Below, piece after piece: positions 1 through 8,702 of a stretch of 41,067 nt of DNA; position 1 is the first letter of the stretch, and each line of letters begins with the position of its first letter. Below the pieces are notes generated by a model. That model was not told the DNA's origin and searched no databases. It saw only the letters and a list, made by a program, of their open reading frames with translations. The DNA lies in the NCBI GenBank assembly GCA_903898555.1, contig CAIUFY010000065.1, positions 1 to 41,067 on the forward strand, written 5' to 3'. This DNA comes from an uncultured Actinomycetes bacterium. GTDB lineage: Bacteria > Actinomycetota > Actinomycetes > Nanopelagicales > Nanopelagicaceae. The position numbers and the translations under genes were made by a program.

Positions 1-2
1 AT

Positions 3-1250
3 GACCGCATCGCAGAAGCACGTAAAGAAAAAGAGTCTGCAATTGACGGGCAAGATTTCGAGCGCGCAGCGTCTCTTCGCGATAAAGAAAAGAATTTAAT
101 TGCAGAAAAAGCTGATCGTGAAAAGAATTGGAAAGATGGCGATTTAGACGTTGCTGCTGTTGTAGACGAGGACTTGATTGCTGAAGTCTTGTCGACTGCA
201 ACTGGTATTCCAGTCTTTAAGTTGACCGAGGAAGAGACCGCTCGCTTGCTACGCATGGAGGATGAACTTCATCGCCGTGTAATTGGTCAGGATCAAGCTA
301 TCAAGGCTTTGTCACAAGCTATCCGCCGCACTCGTGCAGGACTAAAAGATCCAAAGCGCCCTGGTGGCTCTTTCATCTTTGCAGGTCCATCAGGAGTCGG
401 TAAGACTGAATTATCACGCACTCTCGCGCAGTTCCTCTTTGGAAGCGATGATGCGCTTATTCAACTTGATATGTCTGAGTATTCCGAGAAGCACACTGCT
501 TCACGCCTCTTCGGTGCACCTCCAGGCTATGTTGGATATGACGAGGGTGGCCAGCTCACGGAGAAAGTTCGTCGTAAGCCATTCTCAGTTGTTCTATTCG
601 ACGAAGTCGAAAAGGCCCACCCAGATATCTTCAATTCACTCTTACAAGTGTTGGAAGATGGACGTTTGACTGACTCACAAGGTCGCGTTGTTGATTTCAA
701 AAATACAATCATCATCATGACAACAAACCTTGGAACTCGCGATATTTCGAAGAGTTTAGGTCTTGGATTCCATAACTCATCTGATGTTCTCGGAAATTAT
801 GAGCGCATGAAGGCAAAAGTTAGCGATGAATTGAAGACTCACTTCCGTCCTGAATTCCTCAACCGTATCGACGATATTGTGGTCTTCCATCAATTGTCAG
901 AGGCTGAAATTATTCAGATTGTTGATCTAATGATTCACAATCTCGATGATCGCTTGAAGGCAAAGGACATGGGTATTGAGCTCACTCCGGCAGCGAAAGC
1001 GCTCTTGGCTAAGCGTGGGTATGACCCACTACTTGGCGCGCGTCCACTTCGTCGCACAATTCAACGTGAAATTGAAGATGTACTTTCCGAAAAGATTTTG
1101 TTCGGAGATGTTAAGCCGGGTGAAATTACTTTGGTTGACGTGGTTGTTGGGGAAGAAAACGAGAAGGAAACCTTTACATTTAAGGGAGTCCCAAAAACTC
1201 AGGCACCTGATACACCGGGCGATCTTGCCGATGAACCAGCTGCTAACTAA
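3..1250 (+). CDS. clpC: ATP-dependent Clp protease ATP-binding subunit ClpC, C-terminal part (5' truncated by window)
   Basis: Frame 3 is open from the window edge (DRIAEARKEKESAIDGQDFERAASLRDKEK...); Walker A GPSGVGKTEL, VLFDEVEKAHPDIFNSLLQVLEDGRLTD, GYDPLLGARPLRRTIQREIED. Confidence 0.95.
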   Translation, partial: DRIAEARKEKESAIDGQDFERAASLRDKEKNLIAEKADREKNWKDGDLDVAAVVDEDLIAEVLSTATGIPVFKLTEEETARLLRMEDELHRRVIGQDQAIKALSQAIRRTRAGLKDPKRPGGSFIFAGPSGVGKTELSRTLAQFLFGSDDALIQLDMSEYSEKHTASRLFGAPPGYVGYDEGGQLTEKVRRKPFSVVLFDEVEKAHPDIFNSLLQVLEDGRLTDSQGRVVDFKNTIIIMTTNLGTRDISKSLGLGFHNSSDVLGNYERMKAKVSDELKTHFRPEFLNRIDDIVVFHQLSEAEIIQIVDLMIHNLDDRLKAKDMGIELTPAAKALLAKRGYDPLLGARPLRRTIQREIEDVLSEKILFGDVKPGEITLVDVVVGEENEKETFTFKGVPKTQAPDTPGDLADEPAAN

Positions 1251-2086
1251 TCTGCTAGTTTAAAACTCTTGCCGGTAGCCTCAATGAGGCCATCGGCAAG
1301 TAGTGTTTTAAGAGCCTTTTCAACTTGAGAGCCATCCTCCCAGAGTTTTTTCAAAGCGTCTGGCGAAAGTTTCTTTTTCTCCCGAAGCGCTTGCAAGATT
1401 GTTCCTCTACATTTGCGATCAGTGCCATGCCAATCCTGGGTCTTACTTTTCACTTCTGATTTCGGATAACCGGCAGCCCGCCACGCGCAGGAATTTTTAA
1501 CTGGGCACACTTCGCAAAGGGGATTGCGTGAAGTGCATATGAGAGCCCCAAACTCCATTGTCGCAGCAGCCCATTTCGCACCATCGCGTGGAATTAATTC
1601 AGCTCGGATCTTTCGCTCGTATTGAGATTGTGAGGATGACGGGGTTTCTATTCCATCGTAAACTCTTGAGAAGAGCCGTCGAATATTCACATCGAGAACC
1701 AGAGTGGATTCTCCATAAGCAAAAGCTGCGATTGCAGCAGCTGTGTAATCACCGATTCCGGGAAGTGATCGAAGGATTTCAATTTCTCTTGGCACGCGAT
1801 TGTTATGAGAATCTGCAATTACTTTTGCAGATTCATAAAGCCTCAAGGCACGCCGTGGGTATCCAAGACGTCCCCACGCAGAAATTACATCTGATTTCTT
1901 TGCCGATGCGAGTGATGCTGGATCTGGCCAACGTTCCATCCACTCATTCCATTTTGGAAGGACTCTATTAACTGGAGTTTGTTGGAGCATAAACTCGCTC
2001 ACCATTACGCCCCAAGGATTTGTCTTGCGCCATGGTAAATCGCGTTGATTTTCATCAAACCACGTAAGAATTGCAGATTGCTTCAC
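1247..2086 (-). CDS. mutY: A/G-specific adenine glycosylase (no NUDIX-like C-terminal extension)
   Basis: LPWRKTNPWGVMVSEFMLQQTPVNRV, LPGIGDYTAAAIAAFAYG, VLDVNIRRLFSR, Fe-S loop CTSRNPLCEVCPVKNSC; GTG start. Confidence 0.93.
   Translation of the reverse strand: MKQSAILTWFDENQRDLPWRKTNPWGVMVSEFMLQQTPVNRVLPKWNEWMERWPDPASLASAKKSDVISAWGRLGYPRRALRLYESAKVIADSHNNRVPREIEILRSLPGIGDYTAAAIAAFAYGESTLVLDVNIRRLFSRVYDGIETPSSSQSQYERKIRAELIPRDGAKWAAATMEFGALICTSRNPLCEVCPVKNSCAWRAAGYPKSEVKSKTQDWHGTDRKCRGTILQALREKKKLSPDALKKLWEDGSQVEKALKTLLADGLIEATGKSFKLAD
1268..1300. terminator. Candidate bidirectional intrinsic terminator inside the mutY 3' coding end
   Basis: CTTGCCGGTAGCCTCA-A-TGAGGCCATCGGCAAG: 16-nt arms with two imperfect positions (one G.U wobble on either strand); followed by TAGTGTTTT on + and AGTTTT on -. 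Confidence 0.6.
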
Positions 2087-2089
2087 TAA

Positions 2090-3454
2090 TTATCCAATTC
2101 GCACGCGGCTAATTGCTTGTTCTAATCGCCCAACTTCCATGATCTCTATTCCTGGAATTCTTAAATCTGAGCCAATCGGTACAAGTGCACGTTTGAATCC
2201 AAGGCGCGCAGCTTCCTGAATTCTTTGGAGCGCTCCATTTACTTTTCTAATTTCTCCGGCTAATCCAACCTCACCAATTGCAACTAAATCTGATGGAAGT
2301 GCAAGACCTTTTGCTGCTGATGCGACAGAAAGTGCGACCGCCAAATCTGCAGAGGGCTCGTTCATCTTCATGCCACCAACAGTTGCGACATAAATTTCTC
2401 GTCCCGAAAGGCGAACGCCAGCACGTAGCTCCAGTACGGCAAGAGTCATAGCCGTTCTTGCATTATCTAGGCCTGAGGTGACTCTGCGAGCATTAGTAAA
2501 TTCCGAAGCTGGAACACCCACAAGTGCTTGAATTTCAGCAAGGAGTGGACGTTTTCCTTCAAGTGCAACAGTCACGCACGTTCCAGGGACTGGTTCGCTG
2601 TGCCGTGTTGTGAATAATCCCGTCGGATCAGTGAGGCTTGTGATGCCTTGCTCATTCATATCAAAGCACCCAACTTCATCGGATGCTCCAAAACGATTTT
2701 TAATTGCGCGAATTAAACGCAGTCGCGAATGACGCTCGCCTTCAAAGTTGAGTACAACATCTACAAGATGCTCCAAGAGCCGAGGTCCCGCAATAGATCC
2801 GTCTTTCGTAACGTGACCAACTAGAACGACAGTGATATTTCGTTCTTTGGCGATTCTTATTAGAGCAGCGGCAATTTCTCGTACTTGCGTTACGCCACCA
2901 GGTGCGCCGTCGACAGCTGAGCTAACTATGGTTTGGATTGAATCAATAATCAGAAGTTCTGGCTTAACCTGATCTATGTGTGCAATAACTGATCCGAGTT
3001 CGTTTTCAGCAGCTAGCCAGAGATTTTGATCAATTGCGTTAAGACGTTCTGCACGAAGTCTCACTTGAGAAGCGGACTCTTCTCCCGAGATGTATAAAGC
3101 AGTTATTCCCGCTTTCGCGCTTTCAGAAGCCACAGATAAAAGTAAGGTCGATTTTCCTACGCCCGGTTCTCCAGCTAATAAAATCGCAGCTCCGGGAACA
3201 AGCCCACCACCTAAAACGCGATCGAGTTCACTCACGCCAGAAGAACGAGCTGTTGCTTTCTCTAAACTTACTTCACCGATAGGGCGAGCAGGTGCGGTAA
3301 CAGTTCCGGCTATAAGTGAAAGTTTCTTAGGTGCGGCAACTTCTTCAACACTGCCCCAAGCCTGACATTCTCCGCAACGCCCGACCCATTTTGTGGCAGT
3401 CCAACCACATTCCACGCAACGAAATGGATCTTTTGCAGGAGCACCTTTAGCCAT
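2090..3454 (-). CDS. radA: DNA repair protein RadA
   Basis: Zinc finger CVECGWTATKWVGRCGEC, Walker A GEPGVGKSTL, KNRFG motif, Lon-like C-terminal domain. Confidence 0.96.
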   Translation of the reverse strand: MAKGAPAKDPFRCVECGWTATKWVGRCGECQAWGSVEEVAAPKKLSLIAGTVTAPARPIGEVSLEKATARSSGVSELDRVLGGGLVPGAAILLAGEPGVGKSTLLLSVASESAKAGITALYISGEESASQVRLRAERLNAIDQNLWLAAENELGSVIAHIDQVKPELLIIDSIQTIVSSAVDGAPGGVTQVREIAAALIRIAKERNITVVLVGHVTKDGSIAGPRLLEHLVDVVLNFEGERHSRLRLIRAIKNRFGASDEVGCFDMNEQGITSLTDPTGLFTTRHSEPVPGTCVTVALEGKRPLLAEIQALVGVPASEFTNARRVTSGLDNARTAMTLAVLELRAGVRLSGREIYVATVGGMKMNEPSADLAVALSVASAAKGLALPSDLVAIGEVGLAGEIRKVNGALQRIQEAARLGFKRALVPIGSDLRIPGIEIMEVGRLEQAISRVRIG

Positions 3455-3460
3455 AGGGCT

Positions 3461-3466
3461 ACCTTA
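3461..3466 (-). promoter_or_regulatory. -10-like TAAGGT, 6 nt before radA ATG (putative leaderless promoter)
   Basis: Minus strand reads TAAGGT-agccct-ATG. Confidence 0.5.
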
Positions 3467-3481
3467 ATAGATAGGTACGAC

Positions 3482-4288
3482 TTACTGCTTGGCAGCCATG
3501 GTTGCTGGATGCACGGCAAGCAGAGGGAGAGACTTTTGCTTAAAGGATTTTAGAATTTCCATGCGATTGTCACAGTGTGTGGCAAGTACCGCGTAGCCCT
3601 CTTCGCCCATCATTGCGACAAGCTCTGCCTTATTTGAAACATAAACTGGCTCCGCACCATTATGTGCTTCTGTATTTCCGGTGCAGTACCAACTGAAATC
3701 TGCTCCTCCATCGCCCCACGCAAGTCGTTCGTACTCTCCTATAACAGTGACGTGGATTTCTCGTTCACCGAATTCGCGTGTTTCAAAACTTCTACGTATC
3801 GGAAGTTGCCAACAAACGTCAGGTTTCGTTTCCACGAAATGAACGCCTTCTTTTTGTGCAAGATGATGCAGTACGCAGCCAAATTGGCCTGTGAATCCCG
3901 GAGACTCGTAACCTTTTCGATTTAGAAAAATACATGAAGCCTCAACCATTCGAGTCTTCCGATCTTTATCTAGACCTACTTCTGAAACTTGAAGCGCTCC
4001 ACCCTTTTTCTTCGGACGAGCTTCGTCAAAAAATTGCCACATCTCAGGTGTTAGGCGTTGGGCAACTTTAAGAGTGCGTGCCTCATCTTCGCTGTCGGAG
4101 TAGTACGCCCCGTCTGAACAACAGCCCGCATCTGGCTTGTCGGCATCAATTCCGCAGCAACCATTTCCATAGATGCAATTCCAATATGAAGTCAGCCAGG
4201 TCAGATCGCAGCGGAAAATGTCTTCTGTTTGTTCGGGGTTGGAAAATTCAACCCAATCGCGCGCAAAGTGTGGATTAACCTCAGACAT
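3482..4288 (-). CDS. Conserved Cys-rich protein, possibly metal/Fe-S binding (DUF3109/YkgJ-like by impression only)
   Basis: C-x5-CC-x10-CC cluster plus further Cys; start placed at MSEVNPHF (4288) rather than the longest ORF start (4327) because of the upstream -10-like motif. Confidence 0.6.
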   Translation of the reverse strand: MSEVNPHFARDWVEFSNPEQTEDIFRCDLTWLTSYWNCIYGNGCCGIDADKPDAGCCSDGAYYSDSEDEARTLKVAQRLTPEMWQFFDEARPKKKGGALQVSEVGLDKDRKTRMVEASCIFLNRKGYESPGFTGQFGCVLHHLAQKEGVHFVETKPDVCWQLPIRRSFETREFGEREIHVTVIGEYERLAWGDGGADFSWYCTGNTEAHNGAEPVYVSNKAELVAMMGEEGYAVLATHCDNRMEILKSFKQKSLPLLAVHPATMAAKQ

Positions 4289-4296
4289 AGAGTTAA

Positions 4297-4302
4297 AGGG
4301 TA
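4297..4302 (-). promoter_or_regulatory. -10-like TACCCT, 8 nt before ATG at 4288
   Basis: Minus strand reads TACCCT-ttaactct-ATG. Confidence 0.45.
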
Positions 4303-4331
4303 GGGCTAAATCGAAAATAAAGCACATTCGG

Positions 4332-4337
4332 TAGAGT
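4332..4337 (+). promoter_or_regulatory. -10-like TAGAGT, 6 nt before proC ATG (putative leaderless promoter)
   Basis: TAGAGT-tcccct-ATG; no Shine-Dalgarno. Confidence 0.55.
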
Positions 4338-4343
4338 TCCCCT

Positions 4344-5135
4344 ATGACAACAGTGGGAATTATCGGTGCTGGAAATATGGGCGAAGCCCTTCTCGCTGGA
4401 TTAATTTTGGCCGGAACCCCAACTGGTGACGTGAGCTTTGCACAGAGGTCGGATGAGAGAGCTAGCTATATTTCTCAACGATATGGTGTGGCTAGAAAAT
4501 CCTTGTCTGAAGTGGCAGGAGCAGATGTCGTAATTTTGTGTGTTAAACCTAAAGATATTGCTTTGATGTGTGAAGAGATTAAGAGTGATTTGAAACCTGG
4601 AGCTGTCGTGGTTTCAGTTGCTGCAGGAAAGACAATCGAAGGAATTCAATCAATAGTCGGACAGAAGGTGGCAGTCATTCGGGTAATGCCAAATACCCCC
4701 ACTTTTATCGGCAAAGGCGCTGCTGGCATATCAAGCGGCGTGGGCGTAACCGAAGAGCAATTAAGTTTTGTTAAGAAATTTCTAAGCGCAAGTGGAATCG
4801 CTGTTGAAGTTCCAGAGGAACTCCAGGCAGCAATTACAGCAACAAGCGGATCGGGACCTGCCTATTTCTTTGCATTCGTCGAGGCAATGGTAGAAGGTGC
4901 TAAGAAGCTCGGACTTTCTGAAGAAGTTGCGACAGAACTCGTCACACAAACAATTGCAGGCGCTGCTGGAATGTTGGAGAGTTCGGGTAAATCAGCAAAA
5001 GAGTTGCGCGAAAACGTAACAAGTCCAAACGGAACTACTTTCGCTGCTCTGGCGACATTTGAAAAAATGGGATTAACCCAAATGGTCCAAGCAGCTATGG
5101 AAGCATCAGCTAAGCGCTCTCAGGAATTAGCGTGA
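4344..5135 (+). CDS. proC: Pyrroline-5-carboxylate reductase
   Basis: GIIGAGNMGEALLAGL, VIRVMPNTP, ATSGSGPAYFFAFVEAM. Confidence 0.95.
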   Translation: MTTVGIIGAGNMGEALLAGLILAGTPTGDVSFAQRSDERASYISQRYGVARKSLSEVAGADVVILCVKPKDIALMCEEIKSDLKPGAVVVSVAAGKTIEGIQSIVGQKVAVIRVMPNTPTFIGKGAAGISSGVGVTEEQLSFVKKFLSASGIAVEVPEELQAAITATSGSGPAYFFAFVEAMVEGAKKLGLSEEVATELVTQTIAGAAGMLESSGKSAKELRENVTSPNGTTFAALATFEKMGLTQMVQAAMEASAKRSQELA

Positions 5136-6049
5136 AGCGCACAAATTCGATAGCAGTATTAGTTTTATTCTCTATCTTTACGGCCTCCTCATCTTTCGCT
5201 CTTACTCCAGTAAAGATGCTTGCGTTGAAAGTCACTTCGCAAATTCAACTTTCGGGTGATCCCTCCGATCAAGTCAGTTCTATTCTCGCAACTCCAAATT
5301 CAATATTGGTTGTGGGAACATCTGCAAAACTTGGATTTATTTCAGCATACGATCGAACAGGTTTAACGCAATTATGGAATTTTAGTCTTGGTGGTAGCGA
5401 CTCGAGTGATGCGATTGCAACAACTCTCTTTAGAGAAAATTCAGGAACTGTCTGGGTGGTGGGCGCTAGCGCAGCAACGCCTCCATCGAGCACCCCTGCA
5501 CCTTTTCCTGTAGGAACGTTGAACCCATCAGGAGTTGTTCAAGATACATCGACAGCGATATCTAGCCTGACACAACTTGATATTTGGAAAGTGAATTCAA
5601 AGGGTTTACTCGTATCTAGCTATACCCAGGCAATGCCTGCCGTAATTTTTCCTGATTTAATCTCTGTCAAAGGTGGCATAGTTTCCGTCGGCGGTCAGAT
5701 TGCAGCACAAAATTCTTCCAGATTTAGCATCTCTCTAGGTTCGACGGGTGTGTTTGCTGCGCCACGAGTTGTAAGTGTGAAGAGCGCCACGCCTATTAGC
5801 GCCATTGAAGTAAAGACCACTTTGTCCACATGGAAAGCATTTATGACAACCCTCCCAATAAAAGGGTTACCAAGTTGGAAGCCGAAGAATAATTCTCAAG
5901 TCCTAATTCGCTACGATGCTAAAACAAAAGCGATTATGGCTGCCTACCAAACTACCGCAGAAATAGTCACTCTTTCATGGGAGAAGAGTTTGGGAGTTGT
6001 CGCCCTTCTCTCGTATCCGACGGGCTACTCACTCGCAATAGTTAAATAA
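5132..6049 (+). CDS. Secreted protein of unknown function, possibly beta-propeller-like
   Basis: Signal peptide MKRTNSIAVLVLFSIFTASSSFA; GTG start overlapping the proC stop (GTGA). Confidence 0.6.
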   Translation: MKRTNSIAVLVLFSIFTASSSFALTPVKMLALKVTSQIQLSGDPSDQVSSILATPNSILVVGTSAKLGFISAYDRTGLTQLWNFSLGGSDSSDAIATTLFRENSGTVWVVGASAATPPSSTPAPFPVGTLNPSGVVQDTSTAISSLTQLDIWKVNSKGLLVSSYTQAMPAVIFPDLISVKGGIVSVGGQIAAQNSSRFSISLGSTGVFAAPRVVSVKSATPISAIEVKTTLSTWKAFMTTLPIKGLPSWKPKNNSQVLIRYDAKTKAIMAAYQTTAEIVTLSWEKSLGVVALLSYPTGYSLAIVK

Positions 6050-8422
6050 CTAGTTGCTCTTAAAGAGAGATAACTTTCCAGCGACTCCAGCAAGTGCATA
6101 TCTCTTTCCTAAAATCGTTATCCATGCAACTTCTGAAGTTGAAGAAAAATCACCCCCTGATACTAAGGAAATAGTCTGATCCGAAGTATTAATGGCGCAA
6201 AGACGAAGGTTGCATCCAAAAAGAATAGAACTTCCATTTGTTGTGAGTGGCAACGATGGCGTACCAAATGCGTCAGGCGTCACGCTCTTTATTTCTCCTG
6301 TGGATGTATTCCATTGAACTTGATCAGCGTCCGGTATTGCCACGGCACTCGCTGCTAGCCAGGCGTTTACAACTTTATTTGCTGCAACAGCTGAAGAAAC
6401 TGCGAATCCGGCTACGGCAACTCCGTTTGCACTTGGTTGGATACTCGAATATTTCCAATCTTCTGGATAGATTGTTGAGCGGACTGCCTGCCTTATTTCA
6501 CCAAGGGTTGCAGCTCTATCTTGATTCATTGAAGCGACAGAGTCGTAAGTTAGATAAACGGTGTTTCCAAGGGCAAGGGCAGAAACATGGAAGCCCACAT
6601 CGCCTGTTGTGCGACCACCAGTGTCCTTATCTCCATCTACTAACTCATAATTCCATTTATTGCTGATAAGCGAAGCCCCTAGAAGGATTCCTTGAGATTC
6701 ATCACGATAAAAGACTTGTAATCCGGCTGGAGTGTATGCGCAAGCACTCGAAACGCTGACATCACTTGAAGTCCGTACGCGGATCGGATCTTTGTAATCA
6801 TTTACTGCGGCGCCGTTTCCATCAACAGTTTCATAGCTCCAAGTTTTGCCGTTGAAAGATGCATGGCGAAGATCCTTTTCTGTTAAATCTCCGTAAAAGA
6901 GATGAAGGATTTCGCTCTTTCCATTTTTTTGAATACAGGAGGAAAGATATCCAGAGACATCATCTTTTGTTTTACCGCCAGTTGAAAGATTTCCATCAAC
7001 AGTTGATTTGCTCCAAGTTTTTCCATTTAGCGTTGCAAATTTTAAATCACCGGTTTTGGAGTCGCTATAGGCGATAAATTGCTTTCCAAGCAGGGTTCCG
7101 GACTGTAAATGATGTGCATCAGCAGTGTCTATGACAGACGACGACCATGCTGCTTGCGGCATAATTGCGTTAGTAGTCGCAGGATCTGAAGTCCCTAATG
7201 TATTTGACGCTGTCACAGTAAAGGAATAATTGCTTCCATTTTTCAATCCAGTAATTGAGATGGGACTTGTTGTCGATTTAACAATCGCGCCCGTTTGATT
7301 TACCTTCACCGAGTATGAAGTTACTTGTGAAGCTCGATAATTTGTTGGGGGATCAAAGGCAATGATTGCTCCCTTATCTCCAATAAGCGCCTTTACATTT
7401 CGCACAACGGTAGGTATGCCCGTCGGAACGCCGGCCGGTGGCTTTAAGAACATATCTGCCATCATCGCAAGTGCGAGGGGACCAGGAGCGTGAAATACCT
7501 CTCCAGCACTGAGGTTTGGAGTCATCACAGAATCAGCCGCGCTTGATGAGAATGTTGCCTCATCTAAATGGCTGACCGATGAGCCTTGCTGGTACGGGTT
7601 TGGTGTGTAGAGCTTTGGTTTAACGCCATTGTTAGCGGCAACGCCGTTCTTACCAGACCAAACAAGTGTGCTCGTAAGAGCGGTGCCAAGCTCTGTAGAT
7701 GGGGAAGATAAATCCATAAGTCTGCGGCCGTCAGGAAGTTGTGCATATGCATCAAATGGTGTTGGTTGATCAATCGCGCCTCGACCATATGTTGTGTCGT
7801 AGGAATCATTTGAAAGAAAACCAAGACCATGTCCTACTTCATGTAGCAAAATTGATTCTAAATCGTATTGGTTCGGTGGGCACGCGCCATCAGTCCCTAT
7901 ATAAAACTGAGATGCCATTGTGGAATTAATATGGATAATTATTTCTGGGTTTGCTGGATCTAAGTCTTTACCTGCAAGCGCATTTGCCATTGCTGATGGA
8001 TACCAAAGATCAGGATCTGGAGCTCCTTTGAATGCATGGAAATATTTTGCAGGAGTCGCCGATGCGAGGATTCCACCGAATCCCTGCCGGGTGAAAGTCG
8101 CTTCAACATGAATTGGTACAGCAGATGAATAATCTCCGGACCACGCATCTAGCGCCGCTTGAATCGCCGGCATTTCTATTTCTGGGACACCTGTGTAGTT
8201 GACTATAAATGTGCTCTTTGCGTTCGCATGTTTTTCACTGAGCACCGGTTTCTTGGTAAGTGCCGCTGTACCACCGTGATTAGGAGTTGCGTATGTGTAA
8301 ACCCAGCCTGCTGGCATTGAATCGAAAGAGAGGGCTTGGGCGGGAGCAATTGATGTGAGAATCGAAGCGAAGAGAACCCCAACAATCGCGAGTGGTGTCA
8401 CCGTTTTTGCCGAGAAGCGCAT
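6050..8422 (-). CDS. Secreted metzincin-like metalloprotease with fibronectin type III domain and C-terminal repeats
   Basis: Signal peptide MRFSAKTVTPLAIVGVLFASILTSIAPAQA; HEVGHGLGF; FnIII-like segment; repeats NGKTWSKSTVDG / NGKTWSYETVDG / SNKWNYELVDG. Start placed at 8422. Confidence 0.75.
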   Translation of the reverse strand: MRFSAKTVTPLAIVGVLFASILTSIAPAQALSFDSMPAGWVYTYATPNHGGTAALTKKPVLSEKHANAKSTFIVNYTGVPEIEMPAIQAALDAWSGDYSSAVPIHVEATFTRQGFGGILASATPAKYFHAFKGAPDPDLWYPSAMANALAGKDLDPANPEIIIHINSTMASQFYIGTDGACPPNQYDLESILLHEVGHGLGFLSNDSYDTTYGRGAIDQPTPFDAYAQLPDGRRLMDLSSPSTELGTALTSTLVWSGKNGVAANNGVKPKLYTPNPYQQGSSVSHLDEATFSSSAADSVMTPNLSAGEVFHAPGPLALAMMADMFLKPPAGVPTGIPTVVRNVKALIGDKGAIIAFDPPTNYRASQVTSYSVKVNQTGAIVKSTTSPISITGLKNGSNYSFTVTASNTLGTSDPATTNAIMPQAAWSSSVIDTADAHHLQSGTLLGKQFIAYSDSKTGDLKFATLNGKTWSKSTVDGNLSTGGKTKDDVSGYLSSCIQKNGKSEILHLFYGDLTEKDLRHASFNGKTWSYETVDGNGAAVNDYKDPIRVRTSSDVSVSSACAYTPAGLQVFYRDESQGILLGASLISNKWNYELVDGDKDTGGRTTGDVGFHVSALALGNTVYLTYDSVASMNQDRAATLGEIRQAVRSTIYPEDWKYSSIQPSANGVAVAGFAVSSAVAANKVVNAWLAASAVAIPDADQVQWNTSTGEIKSVTPDAFGTPSLPLTTNGSSILFGCNLRLCAINTSDQTISLVSGGDFSSTSEVAWITILGKRYALAGVAGKLSLFKSN
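6521..7147 (-). repeat. Protein-level repeats (about 60 aa period) in the metalloprotease C-terminal half
   Basis: Recurring (N/S)xKxW(S/N)xxxVDG followed by TGG(K/R)T..DV in two copies. Confidence 0.6.
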
Positions 8423-8429
8423 GGTTAAA

Positions 8430-8435
8430 ATCTTA
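8430..8435 (-). promoter_or_regulatory. -10-like TAAGAT, 7 nt before the metalloprotease ATG
   Basis: Minus strand reads TAAGAT-tttaacc-ATG. Confidence 0.55.
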
Positions 8436-8441
8436 TAGGCT
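8436..8441 (+). promoter_or_regulatory. -10-like TAGGCT, 6 nt before the glutaredoxin ATG
   Basis: TAGGCT-ttcagt-ATG. Confidence 0.55.
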
Positions 8442-8447
8442 TTCAGT

Positions 8448-8702
8448 ATGACCAAGGTTGTCCTCTATTCTCGTTCCGGGTGCCACCTATGCGATATTGC
8501 CCTAGAAACCTTAGAAAAGCTGCAGAATGAGTTGGCAGAGGAGTCTGCCTTCGAACTAGAAATTCATCTTATCGATGGGGATCCCGAACTTGAGAAGAAG
8601 TTTGGTGAACAAGTGCCGGTTACCTACATAGATGGCTCGCCACATGATTTCTGGAAGGTCTCGCCAGACAGATTTAGGAAAGCACTTCTTCAGCGTCGAT
8701 GA
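8448..8702 (+). CDS. Glutaredoxin family (DUF836-like) thiol protein
   Basis: VVLYSRSGCHLCDIA CxxC, cis-Pro VPVTYIDG. Confidence 0.85.
   Translation: MTKVVLYSRSGCHLCDIALETLEKLQNELAEESAFELEIHLIDGDPELEKKFGEQVPVTYIDGSPHDFWKVSPDRFRKALLQRR

Noticed and set aside
3461-3478. Inverted repeat TACCT-N8-AGGTA overlapping the radA -10, possible operator
   Set aside because: Only 5-bp arms and no second copy; likely chance.
6060-6112. Possible terminator AGAGATA...TATCTCT between the two convergent secreted genes
   Set aside because: Long loop, broken stem and no proper T tract on either side; too weak to call.
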